Assembly (NCBI RefSeq): GCF_009002475.1
Contig: NZ_AP019860.1
Span: 248,001-312,000 of the forward strand
Reading direction: 5' to 3'
From: Candidatus Uabimicrobium amorphum
GTDB taxonomy: Bacteria; Planctomycetota; Uabimicrobiia; Uabimicrobiales; Uabimicrobiaceae
Length of the DNA: 64,000 nt
Positions within the stretch are counted from its first letter, which is position 1, and each line of letters begins with the position of its first letter. The notes beneath the pieces were generated by a model, which was not told the origin of the DNA, did not search any database, and saw nothing but the letters and a program-made list of their open reading frames with translations. The translations under genes were made by a program, and so were the position numbers. This document shows, piece after piece, positions 28,360 through 37,343 of this stretch.

Positions 28360-29277
28360 ATGTTAAAAGCTGTTGTATGTGGCGCACGTCGTGCACGCCA
28401 AGGAATAGGTGAATATGTTTGTAAATATCTGCATTTGGCAGGGGTTGACATTTGTGGCGTTGTTTCTTCTTCGCCGCAAACGAAATCAATTACTGTAGAA
28501 CATCTGCAAAACAAGTATGGAATCATGTGTCGTGGGTACATAGATCTTGAGCAAGCAATCATAAGTGAAGATCCCGATATCGTTGTTATCTGTACGCCGT
28601 TTCGCACACATGGAGCCATGTTGAAAACGGTTGCGAAATACAACAAACATTGTTTGTGTGATAAGCCGCTGTTATGGGATGATGTTCAAGACGTGGAGGA
28701 TATCCTTGCGGGCTTTTCGGGAAAATTTGTCGATACCATTACACAGTGGCCGTTTACATTAGAAAATTTTTTTACTTTGTACCCACAGGTGAAAGAAAAA
28801 CCTGTGGAAACCTTTTCAATGTTAATGTGCCCCATATCTATAGGGCGTGAAATGGTTCTTGATGCAATGCCTCATGTCTTCAGTATGTTGTATTCTCTTG
28901 TTGGAAAAGGAGATATAAAAAAGACTGAGTGTTTATTTTCAGAAAAAGAAAAGTGCTTACAGCTAGAATTTGTTTATGGACATCAATACGAAACAAAAGT
29001 AAAATGTACTCTAATACAATTAGAAGAACAACCCAAACCTGCGAAATATACAATTAATAACTATGAAGTAAGTAGACATGTAGAAGCATCGAATTACCAA
29101 ATATACTTTTGGGGAAATGGAAGAAAAATTAAGGTCGTAGACCCATTACAAAGTCTTATCCAAAATTTTATTCACAATATACGAAATTCAAATTTGTCAG
29201 ATACAACTAAACTAATAAACAATATGCAGCAACTACATTGCTTATATTCTATTGTCCAGCAGGAAGTACCACTATAG
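28360..29277 (+). CDS. Gfo/Idh/MocA-type NAD(P)-dependent oxidoreductase
   Basis: About 305 residues from MLKAVVCGARR; an ATG 12 bases upstream (28348) is also possible. I prefer 28360 because GGTGG lies just before it. The N-terminal Rossmann fold is typical: a VVCGAR...GIG glycine region, then VVSSSP, LEQAIISEDPDIVVICTPFRTHG, and the CDKPLLWD motif (the family's E/CKP). The second half is shorter and less conserved than usual (about 310 residues total against 330-380), so the substrate, probably a sugar or inositol-type polyol, cannot be named. The radical SAM gene follows 13 bp after the stop, so the two are probably one operon. Confidence 0.85.
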   Translation: MLKAVVCGARRARQGIGEYVCKYLHLAGVDICGVVSSSPQTKSITVEHLQNKYGIMCRGYIDLEQAIISEDPDIVVICTPFRTHGAMLKTVAKYNKHCLCDKPLLWDDVQDVEDILAGFSGKFVDTITQWPFTLENFFTLYPQVKEKPVETFSMLMCPISIGREMVLDAMPHVFSMLYSLVGKGDIKKTECLFSEKEKCLQLEFVYGHQYETKVKCTLIQLEEQPKPAKYTINNYEVSRHVEASNYQIYFWGNGRKIKVVDPLQSLIQNFIHNIRNSNLSDTTKLINNMQQLHCLYSIVQQEVPL

Positions 29278-29290
29278 CGAGGAATATACG

Positions 29291-30565
29291 ATGGTAAAAA
29301 CTATACAAAACACAAAAGAAAAACAGGTAGAGTTATCGTCCATTCACGATTTTGCAGGAAAATTGCTACAACCTGAAACGATACAGTCACTAAAAGAATA
29401 TGTAAAGTGGCAAGCGAAACTACGAGGCACCCCAGAAGCGGCACGTGATATCACCGATTTGGCCGAAATACCAGATTACGCACCTATCTCCATTAATTTG
29501 GACATTACCACATCTTGTAACTACGCATGTGACCACTGTGTCGATATGGATATTCTCAATAAGGCAATTCGTTATAACCATGAACGTTTACTTGATTCCA
29601 TTAAATTAATGGCAGACAAAGGTTTAAAATCTATCATTGTTATTGGTGGAGGGGAACCAACTATATATCCAAAATTTGGTGAAGCAATACGTTTCATGAA
29701 GTCATTGGGTCTACAAGTGGCGATTGTATCTAATGGCTCGCGCAACGAAAAAATTGCCGAAATTGCCGATTGTTTGGAGAAAAAAGATTGGGTGCGTCTA
29801 TCTCTTGATTCGGGTAGCGATGATATTTTTCAAAAAATGCACAAACCGCGCAAAGCGGTTAACCTACCAGAGATCTGCGAAAAAGTATCTCTCATCAAAA
29901 ATGTCAACCCCGACGTACAAGTAGGTTTTTCCTACATTATCACTTGGAAGGGTGCTTTTATCAACGATACCAATATCGTGGAAAATTTGCATGAGATGGT
30001 TATGGCCGCGAAGTTAGCGAAAGATTCTGGTTTTGACTACATATCCTTTAAGCCTTTTCTCACCAGAGCGGAAGACAATAATGCTGAAATTGTCGATTTG
30101 AAGGAAAAAGAAAATCATTTTGCCAATGTTGTCAAGCAGATCCAAGAGTATGTCGCGGAAGCGAAAAAATTAGAAGATGATACTTTTAAAGTATTCGAAT
30201 CGACAAATCTCAAAGTTCTTATCAACAACAGTGCGTCAGACTATATGCATCAGCCACAAATGTGTCATATGCAGTTTTTCCGTCAAGTATTGAGTCCACT
30301 TGGCATGTTCAACTGTCCAGTGTATCGCAATCAGCCCCATGGTAAACTAGGAGCACGCGATACATATTCTACAAATGAAAAATTTGGGGATGTAAAGAAA
30401 GAAATGGCAAAGCTACTCTTTAGCTTTAACGCTACAGAGCAGTGCAAAGAAGTAACATGCCTTTACAATCACGTGAACTGGTGGATTGAAGATCTGATTG
30501 CGAATCCTTACAAGCTAGACGAATTGCAAGCGAAAGAAATGATCGAACCTGATTACTATCTATAG
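29291..30565 (+). CDS. Radical SAM protein with SPASM-like C-terminal cysteines
   Basis: A protein of 424 residues. The start at 29291 (MVKTIQ) is chosen because GAGGA lies 8 bases upstream; an earlier in-frame ATG overlaps the preceding gene. The radical SAM 4Fe-4S motif C-x3-C-x2-C is Cys76-NYA-Cys80-DH-Cys83, followed by GGGEPTIYP (SAM-binding GGE) and SNGSRN, a TIM-barrel order. C-terminal cysteines (PQMCHMQF, MFNCPVY, EQCKEVTCLY) suggest an auxiliary cluster as in SPASM/twitch enzymes. The protein therefore probably modifies a peptide or small molecule by a radical mechanism, but the substrate is unknown. It is directly downstream of the oxidoreductase and converges on the TPR gene, 3 bp apart. 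Confidence 0.9.
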   Translation: MVKTIQNTKEKQVELSSIHDFAGKLLQPETIQSLKEYVKWQAKLRGTPEAARDITDLAEIPDYAPISINLDITTSCNYACDHCVDMDILNKAIRYNHERLLDSIKLMADKGLKSIIVIGGGEPTIYPKFGEAIRFMKSLGLQVAIVSNGSRNEKIAEIADCLEKKDWVRLSLDSGSDDIFQKMHKPRKAVNLPEICEKVSLIKNVNPDVQVGFSYIITWKGAFINDTNIVENLHEMVMAAKLAKDSGFDYISFKPFLTRAEDNNAEIVDLKEKENHFANVVKQIQEYVAEAKKLEDDTFKVFESTNLKVLINNSASDYMHQPQMCHMQFFRQVLSPLGMFNCPVYRNQPHGKLGARDTYSTNEKFGDVKKEMAKLLFSFNATEQCKEVTCLYNHVNWWIEDLIANPYKLDELQAKEMIEPDYYL

Positions 30566-30568
30566 AAA

Positions 30569-31411
30569 TTATAGAGCAAGTTCTTTTAAACGTTGTAAAC
30601 GGCTTGCTTCGTTGTTTTGTAACCAAACATCTTTGCTGAGTTCGTCGTAGGCTCTTTGGGCATAGTCCTTATATTTGGGATTTTGTTGCTGCAAATAGCA
30701 TTCGGCGAGCTCTTCGCAAACATACCCCTCGTCTTGCTGCTTCTCTAAATAAATTTTTTCAAGTTTGTGTTGTACTTCGAGAGCTTGGGAAATTTTATTT
30801 TGCATTCGCAAAACTTTACCTATGGACCATTCGGCAATTAGGGTGTAGTTTTCGTCATTTTTCGCCGCATACCAATCTTTCGTTTTACGAAATATGGTGA
30901 GTGCTTTTTCATAGTCCTTCGTTTCGAAGTATGCCCAACCGATATTATTGTATAAGGACCCACACCAGTTTTTTGCGCGTTCGTCACAGGTGTTTTCAGC
31001 AAGTTCTAATGCTTGCAAATTCCAACTCATCGCCTCTTGGGGAACAGCGATCGCCAACATGTGAAGCGCATCAATACTGTAAAAATCATGGTTGTTTTTA
31101 CGTGAAATTTCTGATGCTTGATGAAAGCAATCTACCGCCTCTTCGCGTTTTTTTGCCGAATTAAATGTACGACCACGTTCTAGAAAGTAACGCGTATGAG
31201 TTAGAGAATTCGATGCCGGCAATTGTTGTTGCACTTCATCGAGGATTTTGTGGGCCTCAGTAAAATTTCGTTGCAGCGAGTAAGTACGTGCTATTTGTGT
31301 TTTGAGTTGTAAGTTGAGATTTTCATCGGAGAGAGGTAGAAGTTTTGTAAAGTTTTCTCGTGTTTGTTGTGGGTTTTGATAGTCCCACAAATCGTCAAAG
31401 TCATTTTTCAT
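30569..31411 (-). CDS. TPR-repeat protein
   Basis: A 280-residue soluble protein made of tetratricopeptide helices throughout (about six to seven units). Units contain patterns such as ARTYSLQRNFTEAHKILDE, YNNIGWAYFETKDYEKALTIF and AECYLQQQNPKYKDYAQRAYDEL. It has no signal peptide and no enzymatic domain. TPR proteins act as protein-interaction scaffolds. It is followed in the convergent direction by the radical SAM gene and preceded by the toroid gene on the same strand, 55 bp upstream with a hairpin between. Confidence 0.88.
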   Translation of the reverse strand: MKNDFDDLWDYQNPQQTRENFTKLLPLSDENLNLQLKTQIARTYSLQRNFTEAHKILDEVQQQLPASNSLTHTRYFLERGRTFNSAKKREEAVDCFHQASEISRKNNHDFYSIDALHMLAIAVPQEAMSWNLQALELAENTCDERAKNWCGSLYNNIGWAYFETKDYEKALTIFRKTKDWYAAKNDENYTLIAEWSIGKVLRMQNKISQALEVQHKLEKIYLEKQQDEGYVCEELAECYLQQQNPKYKDYAQRAYDELSKDVWLQNNEASRLQRLKELAL

Positions 31412-31433
31412 AATAAAATTCCAAAAATGAGGC

Positions 31434-31455
31434 TTTGCCCCTTAGTAGGGGCAAA
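31434..31455 (-). terminator. Hairpin between toroid and TPR genes
   Basis: TTTGCCCC-TTAGTA-GGGGCAAA, an 8-bp stem just after the toroid gene, followed on the minus strand by GCCTCATTTTTGG. The U-tract is imperfect. It could terminate or attenuate transcription before the TPR gene. Confidence 0.45.
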
Positions 31456-31466
31456 CCTTTATGAAC

Positions 31467-33338
31467 TTATCTGACGCGATTACCAAAAGATTTTGGATAG
31501 CGGTAGTAAATCTGTAAAGACATAATGCTTAGGGCGGTGGCATAAATACGACTGTTTACACGACATCTCTTACCAACAGGTGGCCAAGATCCATCTTGAC
31601 AACCACCCTTGATTTGGTTGTTGACAAGCACATCCACCATTTTCTTGTTCCACTCTTCCCAGTGAGGCTCACCTTTTTGGAAAAGAGCTAAGGTACCGTG
31701 ATACCAGTAGTAGTAATTTATCAAACTGTACCCTTGTTGGTCTTTTCCCCATATAGGAGGATTTTGCGACAGCCTCTGTGCACCTTGATTGACATAAACG
31801 TCATTTCCGGATGTAATTTCCATGAAAACGCGCGCGTTCATTCCCACCGCAGTCATGGATTCGCTCGCGGCATATTTTTCATTGATTTGGTCTAATTTGA
31901 TGCGATCAGGTAGCTTTTGCAGTACGAACTCTTGAGGGTTAGAAGACACCACATCTTTTATGATCCAGGCATCATTTGTTTGCAATTTTCGACTAGATCC
32001 AAGAGCCATGTTGATGTTGGTGATCTGAGTTTTTTCTACGGTAGCGTTGTATCCAAGTGGCTTACCGACTTGTTTTAATTTATCTGCGAGTTCACGTGGA
32101 ATATTGCCTTTATCTAACTCTTCTGCATTTTTGGAATCGATAGAGAACAGTTCGTCATCGTCGATTACGGAACCTTCGAATTCTAAACCATCTTCTCTTT
32201 CTCTGTAAGCAGCACGATATCCATTGCTCTCAGTTGTTACTTTGTTTAAGAAATTTGTTGCGCCTTCAAACGCAGAGTCTGGCACACTCAGTTTAGCTTC
32301 TTTTGCGGAACGCAGCGCTGTCACACACCAACCCATTACCGATGTATCATCTTCCCCTTTAGAAAAGGTATAGCGCCATCCTTGACCAGGATTTTGAGCC
32401 TTTAGAAGAAAATCTACGGCTTTTTGCGCGGGAATTTTGAGAAGTGGGTTGTAATTTGACATAGCGTATGCTTCGATTAACGCGAATGTTCCAATCGCAT
32501 GGTTGTACATGTGGTGCTCTGTAGAACGGGTACCAATACATCCTTCGGCATCTTGTTGCTGCTTGAGAAAATTAATACCTTTTTTAACTTGTTCTTTATA
32601 TTCTCCGGAGCTTGTCGAGCTTCCTGAGGCTAAGAAACATAGTAGGGCGAATCCCGTCATTGCAGGATCGTATTCTTGGTTTCCTGCACCTTCGCAAAAA
32701 CCAGAGAATTTAGGATTTTTACCGCATTGAGAAGTGTAGCCATCGGTATCCCAACGACCATCTCCGGATTGGTGTCTTTTTAACCACTCCAAACCAGCTT
32801 TAACAGCACTTTCGGTAAGGTCACTACCTCCTCCACGCTTCACTAGGTCTTTACGTCCTCCACCGAGACGTTGACCAAAGTAGCCACCTGCGAGGCCTCC
32901 GACACCTATACTACTGTTGTCAAAACGAGCGTTAAATGGGCTGTCTGACGCTGCATCTAAATCCCCCTTTGCCATTTGTTGGTCTTCGTTGGTATTCGTT
33001 TCATGGTGATCTGAAACTTCTACTTCGCGAACTACAGGGTCTTCTATCACAGGCTCATCAGTAGGAACTGGTTTTGTGTCTTTTATTTTTTCTTCGCGGA
33101 TCTTTGGCTTTAGAACAACCTCTTTTTTTTCCACTTTGTAAACTTCTACAGGGTAGGCTTCTTGAACAGTTTCTCTTTTAGTGGCGATGACGGCAAGAGT
33201 TGCTAACAGAGCAAGAATAGCATGGAAGACTATGGATATTAGCCACCAAGGGGCTCTCTGTAGTTGCTCAGCCCAAAAATCACGGAGTTCAACATCGTCT
33301 ATTTCATCTTGATAATCTTCATCATAATCATACGACAT
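31467..33338 (-). CDS. Membrane-anchored prenyltransferase/squalene-cyclase-type toroid protein with TonB-like linker
   Basis: A protein of 623 residues. A short acidic cytoplasmic start (MSYDYDEDYQDEIDD) is followed by one membrane helix (about 31-53). Next comes a charged Lys/Glu/Pro linker (about 55-105) that resembles TonB periplasmic linkers, and then a Gly-rich bridge. The rest (about 175-610) carries prenyltransferase/squalene-oxidase alpha-alpha repeats, such as AVKAGLEWLKRHQSGDGRWD, GINFLKQQQDAEGCIG, AVDFLLKAQNPGQGWRY, and a final TALSIMSLQIYYRYP. No DxDD or DCTAE cyclase motif is seen, so it is probably a structural or binding toroid. This kind of protein is frequent in planctomycetes. 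Ribosome-binding site TAGGAG. Confidence 0.88.
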   Translation of the reverse strand: MSYDYDEDYQDEIDDVELRDFWAEQLQRAPWWLISIVFHAILALLATLAVIATKRETVQEAYPVEVYKVEKKEVVLKPKIREEKIKDTKPVPTDEPVIEDPVVREVEVSDHHETNTNEDQQMAKGDLDAASDSPFNARFDNSSIGVGGLAGGYFGQRLGGGRKDLVKRGGGSDLTESAVKAGLEWLKRHQSGDGRWDTDGYTSQCGKNPKFSGFCEGAGNQEYDPAMTGFALLCFLASGSSTSSGEYKEQVKKGINFLKQQQDAEGCIGTRSTEHHMYNHAIGTFALIEAYAMSNYNPLLKIPAQKAVDFLLKAQNPGQGWRYTFSKGEDDTSVMGWCVTALRSAKEAKLSVPDSAFEGATNFLNKVTTESNGYRAAYREREDGLEFEGSVIDDDELFSIDSKNAEELDKGNIPRELADKLKQVGKPLGYNATVEKTQITNINMALGSSRKLQTNDAWIIKDVVSSNPQEFVLQKLPDRIKLDQINEKYAASESMTAVGMNARVFMEITSGNDVYVNQGAQRLSQNPPIWGKDQQGYSLINYYYWYHGTLALFQKGEPHWEEWNKKMVDVLVNNQIKGGCQDGSWPPVGKRCRVNSRIYATALSIMSLQIYYRYPKSFGNRVR

Positions 33339-33474
33339 CTTATACTCCTAAAATGGGGAATTAACATTTTATTTTTTATTAGAATTTATTGTAATTTATT
33401 ATATCTAAATGAATATTCTTTTGCAATCAGTAGTTCTGTTATTGCTGTAAAACGTTATTTGGTAAAAAAAGTTC

Positions 33475-33516
33475 AAAAAAAAAAGCTTGCGAATAAAATT
33501 TTATTCGCAAGCTTTT
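33475..33516 (-). terminator. Rho-independent terminator of tRNA-Pro
   Basis: A perfect 36-bp palindrome (AAAAGCTTGCGAATAAAA and its complement) directly after the tRNA-Pro 3' end, ending on the minus strand in a run of ten T. Confidence 0.9.
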
Positions 33517-33517
33517 A

Positions 33518-33592
33518 TCGGGGTGACTGGATTTGAACCAGCGACCTCCTGAACCCCATTCAGGCGCGCTCGCCAAGCTACGCTACACCCCG
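33518..33592 (-). tRNA. tRNA-Pro (GGG)
   Basis: A 75-nt cloverleaf on the minus strand. The acceptor pairs CGGGGTG with CACCCCG. The anticodon arm CCTGA-ATGGGGT-TCAGG gives anticodon GGG, and the T arm is GCTGG-TTCAAAT-CCAGT. The discriminator base is A and CCA is not encoded. Confidence 0.96.
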
Positions 33593-33605
33593 TATTCTTC
33601 GTAAG

Positions 33606-33633
33606 ATAATAAGCTTTTTTTTTTAAAAGTCAA
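33606..33633 (-). promoter_or_regulatory. Promoter for tRNA-Pro
   Basis: On the minus strand, TTGACT (33633-33628) and TATTAT (33611-33606) are separated by 16 bp containing an A10 tract. They lie 13 bp before the tRNA 5' end. Confidence 0.75.
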
Positions 33634-33820
33634 GAAAAATAAAGTACACTAAAAGAAATTATTGTTATTTCAAATTTGTCATCAACAGTAAACGGTAGTA
33701 AAACAATATTCTCGTTGTGTGGTTGTGTTTAGTGGAATTCTTATTGATCAAATATATGTGTGAGAAAGCGTCAAGTACCGAGGATATGTATTTACGCACT
33801 AGATGGAAACAGAGAGTGCT

Positions 33821-36800
33821 ATGAAAAAATGGTTTTTAAAATCAAAAAAAGACGGACAAATTTTTGGACCATACACGCAACAACAAGTACAAAAATTTTT
33901 TAGTGAAAAAAAATCAAACGACTTTTTGATTTCTACAGATAGAGTTACGTGGAAACCAAGCGTTTCCAAACAGAAATACCTCGGAAAGTATGAAGTACTT
34001 GAGGAAGTCGGGCGTGGCGGTATGGGGGTTGTGTACCGTGCACGTGATACACAATTAAATAGAGAATGTGCTCTAAAGGTTCTTACTATTGCTGACAATA
34101 AGGAAGTGGGTATTCAACGCTTTTTTAATGAAGCACGGGCTGTTGCGAAAATACAGCATCCATACATCGTACGAATCCACGAAATATACACCGAACCACA
34201 TTATTTTTTCGCGATGGATTATATTGCGGGAATACCTTTCGACAAATACATCAAAATAGATTCCATTTCTTTAAACGCAAAGCTCGAACTTTTTATCAAA
34301 ATATGCGAAGCTGTGGCGTTTGCTCATGAAAAAAAGATATTACATCGCGACTTAAAGCCCTCGAATGTACTTGTATGCCAAGACTCCGAAACATATCCCA
34401 TTGTTTTGGATTTTGGTATTGCGAAGCACACCGAAGCAATGGACGGTTTGACAAAGACCGGAGAAATTTTTGGCACGCCAAAGTACATGGCTCCCGAGGC
34501 GGCAAACGCGGAAGTACTAGATGTGAGAAGTGATGTGTATTCTCTTGGAGTGATGCTCTATCAAATGTTAACGGGCCACGTTCCTTTTAATGTGGAGAGC
34601 TTCGTCGCCTTGGTTTATCAGATCGCCGTAGAGGACCCTGTTCCACCATCGCGATTGAATTCTGCTGTGGCCAAGGGCAGTAGTTTAGAAATTGTTTGTC
34701 TAAAAGCACTGGAGAAAAATCGTGAAAAACGCATCCAGAGCGTTTCATTTCTTAAAACAGAACTAGAGAGTATTTTACAAAATCGCGCAATACGCAGCAA
34801 AGCACCAGGGGCATGGCAGAAGTTTTCTAAATGGTACAAGCGCAATTACCTCTTAGGTACATTACTGACTTCGTTGCTGATTGTCCTAATCGCAAGCTCC
34901 AGTGTATTTCTCATTTTGTGGAACAAAGCACAGCAGGAAAATTTACGCATCGAAAAGCATAATCTTCTGATCGCAAAACAAAAAGAAAATATTATACAAG
35001 AAAAAGATTTTATCCAGCGACGTTTGCTAGAAAGCCGTTTACATTCTTTTGTTGAAAAGTTACCTCAAGAAGATATTACGACAAACTTATCAAGTTTGAA
35101 AAAAATGTATTTCATGTTTGATAAAATGATAAGAGACAAAAAAGATGTCGACGCGGAATTGCGAAATCAATATCGTTTGCTCTCCAATCGCTTGAAATTC
35201 TTAGCTGCGACACGTTTACCTAAAAAACGAACTGTCCGCTTTAAAAATAAGAACGGAAGCGCTGTTTTCTCTGGAAATCAGCGCCGTTTAGCACAATTTA
35301 TCAACAAGCATATTTACGTGTGGAATATCGATGAAAATATCCGACGTTTTTTACCAAAAAACGCTTTTGCGAGTGTTGATATTAAAGTAGCGATGAGCAT
35401 TTTTTCTCTTTCACAAAGTGGACGATATCTGGCCTACTCGGGAGATCAAACAGAGAATGGCGAGTTCGAGTTGTTTGTACACGACGTAGAAAAAAATCGC
35501 CAAGTATTCCGCGGGCAAGGAGGCTTACGTAGTATACGAATTCGCAAAGATGAAAGTGCAATTGTTTTTCGCTCAGGTAATTTTTTTCATGTATACGATT
35601 TACAAAAACAACGACGTGTTCATTCCTTCTCTGTACCAGGTAAAAAGTTAAATTCATTACTTTCTAACAATGACCGGTGGTTAGCAGTCTTGTGTTCGGA
35701 CGTTCTTTTCATTTGTGACTTAGAAAACTATAAGACATACACGCAACGCGAAAAACTATTTCGTTCTTCTGCGGGGTTGGTTTTCTCTGCGGACTACAAG
35801 CATCTATACGTGTTTACCTTTTTTAACATTGTCGTGTACAATTTGTCCTCGCGGACAATACGTGTACTTCCCATGCGACAAATCAATCTCGAATTTACAG
35901 TACCCCCTGTGGCGACTACCGATGCCCATGTTTTTCTCGCTGATAAAAATGGTGGCCTTATTTCTGTTCATCATAAAGACTTTACCTCCGCGGCAGTTTA
36001 TGAAAAAATTCCACAGTTAATTAGTCGTAAAGTTTCACGTATTGAAGCTTGTCCTCCCAGTGCGATTGCGATCTCAAAGGGAAACATTTTACAAATCCGA
36101 GATACACACACATTTAAAAATGTATACAACATTGTCGAGGACCACCACATCCAGCAATTTAAATTAAAACGTACAGCAAAAGGGCTTGAAGTTAAAACCA
36201 TTACCAAAGAAAAATATTGTCACTATACCTATGCGATTGCAGACAATCCACTACCAAGTGATCATAAAACTGTTGCACAAAAACTCTTGAAATCCATGCC
36301 TTTTGTCGCGGAAATTGGACGCAAAATTTTAATATGCGACAAAAAAAATGTCATGATTTACCCGCACTTGTTTGGTTTTAGCTCTTGGAACGACAATGGA
36401 GAGTTCTTTTTTCGTCGTGCAACATACCAGCATCCCTTTGACTTCAAGCGTAGTGAAGATGAAAGTCTACTGGCGATTAGTATCGCACCAAACAGGTTAA
36501 AATTGTATGACACGACAAGGTTTGCAATGCTCAGCGAAAACTTTGTCGCTTCTCGCATGGACAAGATCACTTTCTCTTTAGACAATAAGTTCATTTTCTT
36601 GGGCGGGCAGCGCGGAGAAATAGGGCTTTTTGATATAAAAGAGCGCAAATTTAAAATGTTGGGCAATATTACTTTTACTTGCGAGGCAATGGCTACCCTT
36701 GACAAAAACATTTTTATTGCGACGACAACGCAGGGACGTATTGACGTAGGAGGCTTCAGTATTTGCCGTTATGAAAATGGGAAATTTTTTCACAAAAAGT

Positions 36801-37270
36801 TCAATAAAATCAAGCATTCGCTTATTCCTACTGTGGGAGTAAACCGCAAAAACAAACTATTTGCCTTAGGAGACAACTACGGTCGTTTTTCTGTGTGGCG
36901 TGGATTCGAAACTCCACAGTTGGATTTTGAGGGGGAAGTCATTGGACAAATTTTGGGAATATCGATATCGGAAGATGGTGAGTACGTCGCCATTTTTACC
37001 ATGCATTCCATTTACGTATACGACCGCAAAGCCAAAGAAACATACTCTTTATATCGCGGATACCGCAAATTTGGCACAAGTAATTTTTCTACAAATTGGA
37101 AAAACGCTTACTTTGGCAATGGCGAAGGTGGAATTTACGTGGTGGAACAAAATCATTTTTTCGATCGCGGTGCATTGCAAGAAGTAGTGAAGCGTTGTGA
37201 CTTGCTACTGAACGATGATTCATCGTGGTGGAAATTGATTGAAAAAATAGAAAACAAACTAAGTCGGTAG
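33821..37270 (+). CDS. GYF-like domain - Ser/Thr kinase - beta-propeller transmembrane protein
   Basis: About 1149 residues from MKKWFLK. The upstream in-frame ATG at 33803 lacks a well-placed ribosome-binding site, whereas AGAGAG precedes 33821. Residues 1-49 resemble a GYF_2 domain (KKWFLKSKKDGQIFGPYTQQQVQKFF), a fold that binds proline-rich peptides in other proteins. The kinase domain is at about 57-320: EEVGRGGMGVVYR (61-73), Lys86, HRDLKPSN, DFGIAK, and GTPKYMAPE. A membrane helix at about 341-366 and a short coiled coil (about 370-400) lead to a long extracytoplasmic WD40/propeller-like region (about 450-1115) with weak repeats such as LAVLCSDVLFICDLENYK. Its sequence decay makes blade counting unreliable. 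It is followed by a strong terminator. Confidence 0.93.
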   Translation: MKKWFLKSKKDGQIFGPYTQQQVQKFFSEKKSNDFLISTDRVTWKPSVSKQKYLGKYEVLEEVGRGGMGVVYRARDTQLNRECALKVLTIADNKEVGIQRFFNEARAVAKIQHPYIVRIHEIYTEPHYFFAMDYIAGIPFDKYIKIDSISLNAKLELFIKICEAVAFAHEKKILHRDLKPSNVLVCQDSETYPIVLDFGIAKHTEAMDGLTKTGEIFGTPKYMAPEAANAEVLDVRSDVYSLGVMLYQMLTGHVPFNVESFVALVYQIAVEDPVPPSRLNSAVAKGSSLEIVCLKALEKNREKRIQSVSFLKTELESILQNRAIRSKAPGAWQKFSKWYKRNYLLGTLLTSLLIVLIASSSVFLILWNKAQQENLRIEKHNLLIAKQKENIIQEKDFIQRRLLESRLHSFVEKLPQEDITTNLSSLKKMYFMFDKMIRDKKDVDAELRNQYRLLSNRLKFLAATRLPKKRTVRFKNKNGSAVFSGNQRRLAQFINKHIYVWNIDENIRRFLPKNAFASVDIKVAMSIFSLSQSGRYLAYSGDQTENGEFELFVHDVEKNRQVFRGQGGLRSIRIRKDESAIVFRSGNFFHVYDLQKQRRVHSFSVPGKKLNSLLSNNDRWLAVLCSDVLFICDLENYKTYTQREKLFRSSAGLVFSADYKHLYVFTFFNIVVYNLSSRTIRVLPMRQINLEFTVPPVATTDAHVFLADKNGGLISVHHKDFTSAAVYEKIPQLISRKVSRIEACPPSAIAISKGNILQIRDTHTFKNVYNIVEDHHIQQFKLKRTAKGLEVKTITKEKYCHYTYAIADNPLPSDHKTVAQKLLKSMPFVAEIGRKILICDKKNVMIYPHLFGFSSWNDNGEFFFRRATYQHPFDFKRSEDESLLAISIAPNRLKLYDTTRFAMLSENFVASRMDKITFSLDNKFIFLGGQRGEIGLFDIKERKFKMLGNITFTCEAMATLDKNIFIATTTQGRIDVGGFSICRYENGKFFHKKFNKIKHSLIPTVGVNRKNKLFALGDNYGRFSVWRGFETPQLDFEGEVIGQILGISISEDGEYVAIFTMHSIYVYDRKAKETYSLYRGYRKFGTSNFSTNWKNAYFGNGEGGIYVVEQNHFFDRGALQEVVKRCDLLLNDDSSWWKLIEKIENKLSR

Positions 37271-37287
37271 GTAAATAAGATATGAAC

Positions 37288-37325
37288 AAAAAAAAAGACC
37301 TGCGCTTCGGAGCGCGGGTCTTTTT
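37288..37325. terminator. Strong bidirectional terminator
   Basis: AAAAAGACCTGCGCT-TCGG-AGCGCGGGTCTTTTT, a stem of about 15 bp with a stable TTCG-type loop. It has T-runs on both strands and lies between convergent genes. Confidence 0.93.
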
Positions 37326-37343
37326 GCTTTTATTTATGCCGTT

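Noticed and set aside
29252..29290. Earlier ATG for the radical SAM gene
   Set aside because: It overlaps the end of the oxidoreductase gene and lacks a ribosome-binding site; GAGGA supports 29291.
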